Of a stretch of 64,000 bases of DNA, positions 24,423 to 32,502 are shown piece after piece (positions within the stretch are counted from its first letter, which is position 1; each line of letters begins with the position of its first letter). Origin of the DNA: Tateyamaria sp947503385 (GTDB taxonomy: Bacteria; Pseudomonadota; Alphaproteobacteria; Rhodobacterales; Rhodobacteraceae); NCBI RefSeq assembly GCF_051195235.1, contig NZ_JBNFZM010000003.1, positions 555,525-619,524 on the forward strand, in the 5' to 3' direction. The translations under genes were made by a program, and so were the position numbers. The notes beneath the pieces were generated by a model. That model was not told the DNA's origin and did no database searches. It saw nothing but the letters and a program-made list of their open reading frames with translations.

Positions 24423-27115
24423 TCGAGCCCGTGAATGGAACCCCAATCCGCATTGCGAACGTCACGCATCGCTACCGCAAACAAATCGCGTTAGACGCGG
24501 TCTCGCTTGAACTGCCTGCCGGCCAACTCATGGGGTTTATCGGGCCAGATGGTGTTGGGAAATCTACGCTCCTGAGTCTGATCACGGGTGCCAAGAGGCT
24601 TCAATCGGGGACGATGAGCGTTCTTGGCGGGCCAATCAACGATCCGACGCATCGGCGCAAGGTGTGTCCGGCCATTGCCTTCATGCCGCAAGGATTGGGC
24701 CGCAACCTTTACGCCGAACTGTCGGTACGCGAAAACCTTGAATTCTTCTCGCGCCTGTTTGGTCAGACGGCGCAGGAACGCGATGTCAGGATCGCCGCTC
24801 TTTTGTCAGCAACGGGCCTTGCACCGTTTTCGGATCGGCTCATGGGCAAACTCTCGGGCGGTATGAAGCAGAAGTTGGGGCTGTGCTGCGCACTGATCCA
24901 CGATCCAAAGCTTTTGGTACTGGACGAGCCCACCACAGGGGTCGACCCGCTGTCGCGTCGGCAGTTCTGGTCACTGATCGACGCGATCCGTTACATCTCG
25001 CCCGATCTCTCGGTTCTGGTTTCAACGGCATATATGGAGGAAGCCGCACGGTTTGACCGGATCATTGCAATGGATGGAGGGCGCATCCTCTTTGAGGGCA
25101 GCCCTGTGGAATTCAAAGGAGAGGCCGCAGACGTAGAAACGGCCTACAGGGCGCTGCGGACCCACGATAAACAGCCATCAGAAACAGGTCCTACGCCGAT
25201 GCGACAGGTCGACGGGGATGCCGTGATTACCGCCCATGGCCTCACGCGCCGCTTTGGCGATTTCACGGCGGTTGACAGTGTCGATTTTTCGATCCGCCGG
25301 GGCGAGATTTTTGGCTTTCTTGGATCCAACGGGTGCGGCAAGTCAACAACGATGAAAATGCTCACTGGCCTTCTTCCAATCAGCGCAGGAGAGGCTTCAC
25401 TGTTCGGAAAACCTGTTGATGCACGCAATCGCGAGCTGCGCCGCGACATCGGATACATGAGCCAAGCGTTTTCGCTTTATGGCGAATTAACCGTTCGACA
25501 AAACCTCCAGCTTCACGCTCGCATTTTTGCCATAGAAGATCAAAAAGCACGGATTGACGAACTGATGGAATGGTTTGGATTGAACGTGCATCGCGACGCG
25601 CTGGCGTCGGACCTGCCGCTCGGCATCAAGCAACGCTTGTCGCTTGCCGTTGCTGTGATCCATCGCCCGCGTGTCTTGATTTTGGACGAGCCGACGTCAG
25701 GCGTAGACCCCGAAGCGCGCGATGCCTTCTGGGCATTGCTCGTCGAATTGTCACGCACCGAGGGCGTGACAATTTTTGTCTCGACGCACTTCATGGCCGA
25801 AGCGGAGCGTTGCGACCGGGTCTCGTTCATGCATTCCGGTCGCGTTCTGGCTGAGGATACCCCTGCCGCTTTGATGGCAACTGAAGGCGCTGGCACCCTC
25901 GAGGACGCATTCATCTCGATTTTGGAGGCCGCTGATCCACCCACTCCGGTCAGCGCGCCGGGCATTGCGGTCGAGGAGCCAGGCGCAAGATCCGGCACCA
26001 GCATCGGCCGCGCGTTGGCCTACACGCGTCGTGAGGCTGTGGAAGTGCTCCGCGACCGCATACGTCTCGGCTTTGCTTTCCTTGGATCGGCTCTGCTGAT
26101 GCTGGTTTTCTGCTATGGCATTACGCTGGACATCGAGGATTTGGACTTCGCCGTTCTCGATCTGTCGCAAAGCCCTGAAAGCCGGACCTTTATCAGCGAG
26201 ATTTCCGGCTCGCGATACTTTAGCCCGACGCCGCCGCTGGCAAATCCCGCAGAGGGCCGCAGCCGGTTGAAGGCTGGCGACGTCTCTCTGATTGTTGAGC
26301 TGCCACCCGATTTCGGGCGCAAATTACGTGCAGGCGAACATACCGCAGTGCTGGCAACCGTCGACGGTGCGATCCCCTTCAAAGGGGAAACGGTCGAGGG
26401 GTACGTTGCCGGCCTGCATCTGAGATTCCTCGAGGAGATAGCGCGCGAAAGCGGAGTGCGTCAGGCAGACGTTGCTCGAATCGAACCGCGTTTCCGATAC
26501 AATCAGAGCTTCGAGAGCATCGCAGCGATGGCTCCGGCAATGCCAGCGATTCTGCTAATTATGCTTCCGGCGGTTTTGGCCGCGGTCAGTATCGCGCGGG
26601 AGCGCGAGTTGGGCTCGGTGACCAATTTCTACGTCACGCCAACCACGCGACTGGAATTCCTGATTGGCAAGCAGATTCCCTACATCGTCATCGGATTTGC
26701 AAATTTCCTGCTTCTGGCTGGCATGACCGTCTGGATTTTCGAAGTGCCGCTGAAGGGCAATCCTATCCCGTTGGCAGTTGGCGCATTTCTCTATGTCTGG
26801 GCAACCACGTCCTATGGGCTTTTGATTGCCACCATGACGTCGAGCCAAGTTGCAGCAACCTTTGCCACTGCTATTGCGTCGGTCGTGCCGACGATCCAGT
26901 TTTCTGGCTTGTTGCAGCCTGTTTCCACACTGGAAGGCGGTGCGCAAACCATCGGATCGCTTTGGCCCTCTTCATATTTTTTGCACCTGAATGTCGGCGC
27001 CTTCACCAAAGGGCTGAGTTGGGAGGCGCTTGGCCCGGATATCCTGGCTCTTGCTTGTTTTGGGCCCGTCCTGACGGCATTCGCGGCGCTGTCCCTGCGC
27101 GCGCAGGAGAAATGA
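24419..27115 (+). CDS. RbbA/YhiH-like ABC protein: two ATPase domains fused to an ABC-2 permease
   Basis: An 898-residue fusion, with the start set at ATG 24419, which overlaps the HlyD stop. ATPase 1 has GPDGVGKSTLLSL, LSGGMKQKLGLCCAL and LLVLDEPTTGVDPLSRRQFW. ATPase 2 has GSNGCGKSTTMKML, a degenerate signature LPLGIKQRLSLAVAV and ILDEPTSGVDPEARDAFW. From about residue 545 to the end an ABC-2 permease follows, with a first helix near GFAFLGSALLMLVFCYG, a large periplasmic loop and five more helices. Domain order and length match RbbA (YhiH, about 910 residues). In E. coli that protein was described as ribosome-associated, but its gene context indicates export. The substrate is unknown. Confidence 0.92.
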   Translation: MIEPVNGTPIRIANVTHRYRKQIALDAVSLELPAGQLMGFIGPDGVGKSTLLSLITGAKRLQSGTMSVLGGPINDPTHRRKVCPAIAFMPQGLGRNLYAELSVRENLEFFSRLFGQTAQERDVRIAALLSATGLAPFSDRLMGKLSGGMKQKLGLCCALIHDPKLLVLDEPTTGVDPLSRRQFWSLIDAIRYISPDLSVLVSTAYMEEAARFDRIIAMDGGRILFEGSPVEFKGEAADVETAYRALRTHDKQPSETGPTPMRQVDGDAVITAHGLTRRFGDFTAVDSVDFSIRRGEIFGFLGSNGCGKSTTMKMLTGLLPISAGEASLFGKPVDARNRELRRDIGYMSQAFSLYGELTVRQNLQLHARIFAIEDQKARIDELMEWFGLNVHRDALASDLPLGIKQRLSLAVAVIHRPRVLILDEPTSGVDPEARDAFWALLVELSRTEGVTIFVSTHFMAEAERCDRVSFMHSGRVLAEDTPAALMATEGAGTLEDAFISILEAADPPTPVSAPGIAVEEPGARSGTSIGRALAYTRREAVEVLRDRIRLGFAFLGSALLMLVFCYGITLDIEDLDFAVLDLSQSPESRTFISEISGSRYFSPTPPLANPAEGRSRLKAGDVSLIVELPPDFGRKLRAGEHTAVLATVDGAIPFKGETVEGYVAGLHLRFLEEIARESGVRQADVARIEPRFRYNQSFESIAAMAPAMPAILLIMLPAVLAAVSIARERELGSVTNFYVTPTTRLEFLIGKQIPYIVIGFANFLLLAGMTVWIFEVPLKGNPIPLAVGAFLYVWATTSYGLLIATMTSSQVAATFATAIASVVPTIQFSGLLQPVSTLEGGAQTIGSLWPSSYFLHLNVGAFTKGLSWEALGPDILALACFGPVLTAFAALSLRAQEK

Positions 27116-28240
27116 ATGCAACGGCTCGCTTGCATATTCTGGCTCGGGCTCAAGGAAATGGTCAGTTTGCGCCGCGACTGGGTAATGATGGCGCTGCTGG
27201 TCTGGTCGTTCACGCTGGCCCCGCTGATGGAGGCAACCGGGGTCGCGAGTTCAGTCAATAACGCGTCGATCGCGTTTGCAGACGAGGATAACTCACCCCT
27301 TTCACGCGCACTGAGCGCAGCGTTTTTCCCGCCGGAATTTCAACCCATGGTACAAATAGAACCGGGGTCCGGTCCCGAGCATTTGGACGCGGGGCGTTTT
27401 CTGTTTATCGTTGCCATACCGCCCGGCTTCGAAAAGGACGTGCGTGCCCGCCGAAATCCCGAGATCCAGGTTCTGATCGACGCAACTGCGATGGAACAGG
27501 CAGGCATTGGTGCAAGCTATATCACAAACATCCTAAGCACGGAGATCCGACGCTTTGCCATCGGGGCAGACCTGGTCGATCCGGCCCCGGTCGATCTTGT
27601 TGTGCGCAGCGCGTTCAATCCAAACCGCGACACAGTGCGCTTTGCCGGGATTGTCGCGCTAATCGGACAAATCATGTGGCTGACCACAATTCTGACCGGG
27701 GCCGCGATGATCCGGGAGCGTGAGCATGGCACAATCGAACATCTCCTTGCTATGCCGCTCGCGCCCTTTGATATCGCGGTTGCAAAGATCTGGGCGAATG
27801 CTGCTGTTGTTCTCGTGGCCGCAGCACTTTCGCTAACATTCGTGATGCAGGGGTCCCTTGGGATCACCATCGCGGGTTCAAAGGCCCTGTTTCTGATTGG
27901 CACGGCGCTGTTTCTGTTTACTGCAACCGCTCTGGGCGTTTTCCTTGCCACGCTTGCGCGTTCAATGGCTCAATTCGCGCTGTTGGTTATGTTGGTTGTC
28001 TTGCCCATGCTGATGTTGTCAGGCGGGGAAACCCCCGTGGAAAGCCAACCAGACTGGTTGCAAGTCGGCACCCTTGTTCTTCCATCTCGCCACTATATGG
28101 CGGCCAGCCAAGCCATCGTCTTCAAGGGCGCCGGGGTCGAAACTGTCTGGCCGGAGTTCATGTGGATGGCTGCACTGGGCACAATGCTTTTGACGACAAG
28201 CATCATGCTTTTCCGGCGGTCTGTCGCACAAGAAAACTAA
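27116..28240 (+). CDS. YhhJ-like ABC-2 permease
   Basis: A 374-residue permease beginning directly after the previous stop (TGAATG). It has the ABC-2 layout: one N-terminal helix (DWVMMALLVWSFTLAPLMEA), a large periplasmic domain to about residue 175, then five helices including GIVALIGQIMWLTTILTGAA, with the cytoplasmic REREHGTIEHLLAMPLAPFD motif typical of ABC-2 exporters. Length equals YhhJ. Together with the fused permease it probably forms the membrane pore of the exporter. Confidence 0.92.
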   Translation: MQRLACIFWLGLKEMVSLRRDWVMMALLVWSFTLAPLMEATGVASSVNNASIAFADEDNSPLSRALSAAFFPPEFQPMVQIEPGSGPEHLDAGRFLFIVAIPPGFEKDVRARRNPEIQVLIDATAMEQAGIGASYITNILSTEIRRFAIGADLVDPAPVDLVVRSAFNPNRDTVRFAGIVALIGQIMWLTTILTGAAMIREREHGTIEHLLAMPLAPFDIAVAKIWANAAVVLVAAALSLTFVMQGSLGITIAGSKALFLIGTALFLFTATALGVFLATLARSMAQFALLVMLVVLPMLMLSGGETPVESQPDWLQVGTLVLPSRHYMAASQAIVFKGAGVETVWPEFMWMAALGTMLLTTSIMLFRRSVAQEN

Positions 28241-28253
28241 AAGGAACAGCTCA

Positions 28254-28457
28254 ATGACCGGGTTCGTCGTGGACCGACTTGAGGTCGATCAGGCACTGTC
28301 CGAAACCAATATCGGTCTGCGCCCAAACGCCATTCCAGCACCCGTACCGAAATTCATGCAGGCCTCCGACTTTGAACTTTGTTACACCCACGGCAGATGC
28401 CCACACATGCAAGCCAGTTTGCGTCAGCGCGACATGCGCATCAGAGTGGCGTTGTGA
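28254..28457 (+). CDS. Small protein of unknown function, coupled to the flavocytochrome gene
   Basis: A 67-residue ORF preceded by AAAAGGAACAG and ATG at 28254. The product is soluble, with a short Cys/His cluster (LCYTHGRCPHMQ) in its second half and an acidic-basic ending. No family is recognised. The stop overlaps the GTG start of the flavocytochrome gene (GTGA), and the spacing to the yhhJ-like stop is 13 bases, so translational coupling across the three genes is likely. It could be a genuine small protein or a leader that sets translation of the next gene. Confidence 0.5.
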   Translation: MTGFVVDRLEVDQALSETNIGLRPNAIPAPVPKFMQASDFELCYTHGRCPHMQASLRQRDMRIRVAL

Positions 28458-29758
28458 AACCGCGTTTTTTGATCATTGCCTACCTATGCATAGTGCTTCT
28501 TCCGTTGGTCGCATCCTGGAGCCTCGGAAGTCCACCGCGCCCGTTTCTGCAAGAGCTTGCGTCTGGTCTTGGGATACTGGCCTTTTCCATAATTCTCGTG
28601 GAATTCTTGCTTTCGGGCCGTTTCAAAAGCATTTCGAACAGCATCGGAATGGATCGGACGATGCGGTTCCACCAAATTATAGCGCGTTCGGCGTTGCTCT
28701 TCGCGTTAGTGCACCCTTTTTTGTATGGCGGTACCCCGACAGGCGGGCAGCGCCCTTGGGATCCTACGCGTCAATTGTCGCTCACAACTGACTTGTCCTA
28801 CCTCTCCTCCGGCATGGCAGCCTACGTGCTTCTGCCAAGCCTTGTGCTTTTTGCGGTCTATCGCACGCAATTGGACTACAAATACGAAACGTGGCGCTTG
28901 ATGCATGGTCTTGGCGCGGCTTTGATCGCAATGCTTCTTTTGCACCACACGGTCTACGCAGGACGTTATGGATCACAAACGCTTATGACGTGGCTTTGGC
29001 TGGCACTGACAGTCGTGTCTGTCGGATCGCTGTTCTATGTTTATCTGCTGGTGCCGCTATTGGAGAAGCGGCGATCCTGGCGCGTAACAACCGTCACGCA
29101 ATTGACTCCGAAGCAATGGGAATTGACGGTCGCAGCAAACGGCCACGAGGGTCTCGACTACAAAGCGGGACAGTTTGCCTGGCTGAATGTTGGGCACGGC
29201 CCGTTTTCACTTCATGAAAACCCGTTTTCGATTTCTTCTGCGCCTGCGTCCGGCTCGGCGGTTTCTTTTATGATAAAGGAGCTTGGCGACTTCACTGGGA
29301 CAATTGGCCAGATCGAGACAGGAACAGTCGCATACCTTGATGCGGCCTATGGAACTCTGGTTGTTGACGATCGCAAAGAGCCCGGCATCGCATTGGTCGC
29401 AGGTGGCATCGGCATTGCGCCTCTGATGAGCATCCTAAGACAGCTACGCCTTACCGGCGACGCGCGGAGTGTGAAGGTCATTTATGGAAACAGAAGTATC
29501 AATCAAATCGCTTACCGCGATGAACTCGACAACGAGGATGTAACTTTTGTCCTGTCAGAGCCCCCAAAGACATGGCAGGGAAAAACTGGACTTATCGATC
29601 CAGAACTGCTCGACAGTGTATTCACCTCGGAAGAATTCACGGAGTGGGTCTTTGTTGTATGCGGACCTAATAAGATGATGGATGTGGTTGAAGATCACCT
29701 TCTCAGCCGGGGTGCGCCGTCCAATCACATCCTCGCAGAACGGTTCGACTATGATTGA
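28454..29758 (+). CDS. Ferric-reductase-like flavocytochrome
   Basis: A 434-residue protein from the GTG at 28454; earlier in-frame starts would lie inside the preceding small ORF. Six hydrophobic segments form the ferric-reductase-like domain, with heme-type His residues in RFHQIIARSALLFALVHPF and in MHGLGAALIAMLLLHHTVYA. From about residue 205 an FNR-like FAD/NAD(P)H module follows: FSLHENPFSISSAP (FAD site), ALVAGGIGIAPLMSILRQL (nucleotide) and VFVVCGPNKMMDVVEDHL. It moves electrons from NAD(P)H across the membrane, to iron or another acceptor. Position behind the exporter genes suggests one operon. Confidence 0.88.
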   Translation: MKPRFLIIAYLCIVLLPLVASWSLGSPPRPFLQELASGLGILAFSIILVEFLLSGRFKSISNSIGMDRTMRFHQIIARSALLFALVHPFLYGGTPTGGQRPWDPTRQLSLTTDLSYLSSGMAAYVLLPSLVLFAVYRTQLDYKYETWRLMHGLGAALIAMLLLHHTVYAGRYGSQTLMTWLWLALTVVSVGSLFYVYLLVPLLEKRRSWRVTTVTQLTPKQWELTVAANGHEGLDYKAGQFAWLNVGHGPFSLHENPFSISSAPASGSAVSFMIKELGDFTGTIGQIETGTVAYLDAAYGTLVVDDRKEPGIALVAGGIGIAPLMSILRQLRLTGDARSVKVIYGNRSINQIAYRDELDNEDVTFVLSEPPKTWQGKTGLIDPELLDSVFTSEEFTEWVFVVCGPNKMMDVVEDHLLSRGAPSNHILAERFDYD

Positions 29759-29858
29759 TCAATTGCGCCGAATGAAATCGAAACACAGGTTGTCTCTGTT
29801 GGTTTGGGGCCTGAATACCTGCTTGTGCTTGGTTTTGCTGGCATTCTCTTTGCGCTGA
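29751..29858 (+). CDS. Very small putative membrane protein overlapping the flavocytochrome stop
   Basis: A 35-codon ORF too short for routine gene calling. ATG at 29751 overlaps the flavocytochrome stop (ATGATTGA). The product starts with a basic stretch (RRMKSKHR) followed by one hydrophobic helix (LSLLVWGLNTCLCLVLLAFS) and ends LR. The topology is that of a single-pass small membrane protein with a cytoplasmic positive end, which could attach to or regulate the flavocytochrome. No homologue can be named; expression is inferred only from the overlap. Confidence 0.4.
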   Translation: MIDQLRRMKSKHRLSLLVWGLNTCLCLVLLAFSLR

Positions 29859-29969
29859 AAGTGGCGTCTGGCCTTTGCGAAATTTGATCAAAGGGAAGAA
29901 GGATCAGCCAAGGTCTCTTGTAGGCCGCACGAAAACCCAAGCGCTCAGTGTTTTCGTGACGCTTCCCAT

Positions 29970-30587
29970 TGTCTTGCAACGCTTCTCTGAACCAGTTGGC
30001 GTCATATCCACGGGTACCGAGCAGCCAATCCACCTTTGGCAGGCTGCTGACAAGCGCCCTTGCACCGATGCCGTCAACTGACCTGACCAGTCGTCACGAA
30101 CGGGTTCAGCGAGCGTCCCTGGCTGTCGCGAAAGGCGTGCAGTTTGGTATTCATGCCGCCCGTGGTCAGGCCAATCAGGCGTCAACGCCCCCCTTTTTCG
30201 ACGTCCCAACTGGTCGCCGTGTGATGTGCCTTCAGATAGGTGGGGGCGATCATGACCATCGTCTGCTCACCGTGATCAGCGGCAAGACCGGCCATCATCT
30301 GGGCAAAGATGCCCTTGTCGCTCCACCGTTTCCAACCGTTGTAAAGCGTCTTGTACGACCGTAGGCAACGGGTGCGTCGCGCCATCGTAAGCCATTGCCA
30401 TTGTTGAATATAGTCCCAGACAACACCCGCTTGTCACCGACGCGAGGCTTGCCATGGGACGTAGGGAAGAAGGGGGTAATACGCGCCATCTGCGTGTCCG
30501 CAAGCCAAAAAAGATCAGACATATTCAGCAGTTGGTTTTCGAGCCGTGGATCATGCCGATACACAAAAAATCAATGGGTCATGACCC
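29970..30587 (-). mobile_element. Truncated IS5-family element, copy 2
   Basis: Aligned by eye, it is nearly identical to 19600-20218 of copy 1. The minus-strand transposase starts at 30522 (MSDLFWLADTQMARITPFF). A one-base loss shortly after RDAPVAY shifts the frame, and it shares the TGA before RLIGL and the extra base after GQVS with copy 1. It lacks the TAG seen in copy 1. The element is cut at 29970, losing the transposase C-terminus. Its intact right end abuts a fragment of an IS3 OrfB. Confidence 0.88.
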
Positions 30588-30716
30588 CAAACAAATGCAC
30601 GACAGGATGCCACGCAGGACGGACAGATCACCCAAGGTGTAGATGACATTGCCTAAACTCAGTTGGCGATCCACACGAATGGCCAGACATTCTCGGCTGT
30701 GCTCGAAGACGTGGCA
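30588..30716 (-). pseudogene. IS3-family OrfB fragment
   Basis: The minus strand encodes VFEHSRECLAIRVDRQL and then NVIYTLGDLSVLRGILS, which matches the DDE-domain segment of IS3-family OrfB around the first Asp-to-second Asp region (usual wording: ECLAIRV, DVLSDLFILRG). Only about 40 residues survive. The IS5 end is joined directly to the fragment at 30587/30588, so the IS5 copy inserted into, or recombined with, this older element. Confidence 0.65.
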
Positions 30717-30893
30717 TAGTTTGCCCCGTCAGAAGCTCAACCCGCAGTAAATTCGTAACAATCCACTCCGGCTCCAGCCACTTGTTTGATATGTGTTTCC
30801 TCCGTTTTGCGAAATAGTGCGGAGGACCACTTCTGTGGAGGAGGATCACATTGTGCTGGACAAGAAGCAGCCAAAGGAAGTCCCGATATGTTC

Positions 30894-31549
30894 TTAAAAC
30901 GGACCTTCATCTGCTGCAATTTGGTCAGCCATCGCTCTTGCCGTTTTCGCCCGATGGTGGATCGCTTCCCAGTTTCCCTCGGAAATGTCCTGAGACTTCG
31001 CGATCCAACTCCCACCGACCGCATTCACGGGGCCATAACTCAGCCAGTCCGTCATCGTATCAAGGGTGATGCCACCGGTGGGATTGAACCTGAGACCGGT
31101 ATGGCGGAAAGGTTCCGCCACGCCTTTAAGCATCGTCAAACCACCTGAGGCTGTCGCAGGAAAGAACTTCACCATTTCGCAACCTGATCGCAATGCGATC
31201 TGTACATCGGAAGGTGTCATTACCCCGGGGCAAAAGGTAATCCGAGGGTTTGCGCAGCTGACAAAGTGGCGACATCAATGCCCGGAGGTAACGCGAATGC
31301 CCCACCAGCAGTCTGCGCCGCACACAGCTGTTCTTCATTCAACACAGTTCCTGCTCCGACAAGCATCTCAGGCCGATACTTCGCGATTTGCGCAATCGCA
31401 CTTATGGCCGCTTCCGTTCGAAGCGTAATTTCCGCAACAGGCAGTCCTGCGCCGATAAGCACGTCAGCCAATGCCAACGCGTCCGTTGCGTCTTCAATCG
31501 TGGTGACAGGGACAACTCCGTATCGCGCAATGGACTCGAATACGCTCAT
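30894..31549 (-). pseudogene. eda: 2-dehydro-3-deoxy-phosphogluconate aldolase, frameshifted
   Basis: Two overlapping minus-strand frames together make one aldolase. The first (from 31549) has VVPVTTIEDATDALALADVL, the catalytic-Glu block PVAEITLRTEAAI and VGAGTVLNEEQL, ending GLPFAPG and stop. The second continues with MTPSDVQIALRSGCEMVKFF, where Lys is the Schiff-base residue, and NPTGGITLDTMTDWL. The expected join is LPFCPGVMTPSDV: adding one T in the run at 31232-31235 restores a full protein of about 217 residues. It would cleave KDPG to pyruvate and glyceraldehyde-3-phosphate. Both halves keep clean coding character, so the break is recent or a sequencing error. Its start overlaps the kinase stop. 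Confidence 0.88.
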
Positions 31550-32502
31550 CTGTCTTCCATTTGGGGCGTAGAAATTTCGAGGCTCGGGACCTGACCCGAA
31601 GGAATTCGCGCTCCGAATTGTTGCAATACGGCCGCTGACATAATCTGTCCGCTAGCGATCGCATGTACCGGCACGCGGCCTTCGAGACGAGCAGCGAGAT
31701 ATCCAGCATTGAAGGCATCCCCTGCCCCGGATGTGTCACGGATACCTGAGACGGATTTACAAGGGACTTCGGCGACCTGTTCACCATCCCAAAATGTCAC
31801 GGGTGCCGCGCCATTCTTGACCACGATTTCCGAAACGCGCGCCGCACGAAGCCGTTCGATTGTCTCATGAGGCGACCCATCGCCCCACAGTGCTGCTTCG
31901 TCGTCAAAACTCGGCAAGGCAATGTCGGTTACGCAAAGCATAGCCTCAATCGCGTCACAGGTCTCAACGGAAGACGACCACAGCCGTGGGCGTACATTTG
32001 GGTCAAATGAAACACGCGCCCCCTGCGTTCGCGCAAACGCCAGCACTGAGATCAGCCGTGCGCGCGCGTCGGGCCGCAGTATTGCAAGGGTTACACCTGA
32101 GACGTGGATCAGACCCGCGCCTTGCACTGACTGTTTCAGGCAATCTTCATCTTCGGCCAAAAGACGTGCGGCAGAAGCCTCACGCCAATAGTGGAAACTG
32201 CGCTCTGCCCCGTCGAGCTCAATCATGTAAAGGCCCATCATGCGATCCGAGACACGACCGACATGCGATGTATCAAGCCCGTCCGCGTGCAAACTCGCGA
32301 TGAACTTTGTGGACAGGGTGTCAGTCCCAACCTTTGTGGCGAAACGCACGGGCAGTTCTACGTCGGGAATCTGCGCCATATGCCAAGCGGTATTGAACGT
32401 GTCGCCTGCAAAGTCCTTCCGATAGGTGCTGCCGCCCGTTTCGGCCATCTCGATCATGGCCTCGCCCAGCGCAACCGTCCTGTTTGACTGAAAGCTGATC
32501 AT
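31546..32502 (-). CDS. PfkB-family sugar kinase (2-keto-3-deoxygluconate kinase-like)
   Basis: A 318-residue kinase starting at ATG 32502 (MISFQSNRTVALGEAMIEMA), which overlaps the upstream FAD-dehydrogenase stop. PfkB features are GEAMIEM at the start, GGSTYRKDFAGDTFNTAWHM (substrate region with the GD-N motif), ARVSFDPNVRPRLW and the catalytic ATP-site signature SVSGIRDTSGAGDAFNAGYL with the Asp of GAGD. These match KdgK-type enzymes that make KDPG from 2-keto-3-deoxygluconate. The next gene is the KDPG aldolase, so the two complete an Entner-Doudoroff-like lower pathway. Confidence 0.88.
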   Translation of the reverse strand: MISFQSNRTVALGEAMIEMAETGGSTYRKDFAGDTFNTAWHMAQIPDVELPVRFATKVGTDTLSTKFIASLHADGLDTSHVGRVSDRMMGLYMIELDGAERSFHYWREASAARLLAEDEDCLKQSVQGAGLIHVSGVTLAILRPDARARLISVLAFARTQGARVSFDPNVRPRLWSSSVETCDAIEAMLCVTDIALPSFDDEAALWGDGSPHETIERLRAARVSEIVVKNGAAPVTFWDGEQVAEVPCKSVSGIRDTSGAGDAFNAGYLAARLEGRVPVHAIASGQIMSAAVLQQFGARIPSGQVPSLEISTPQMEDR

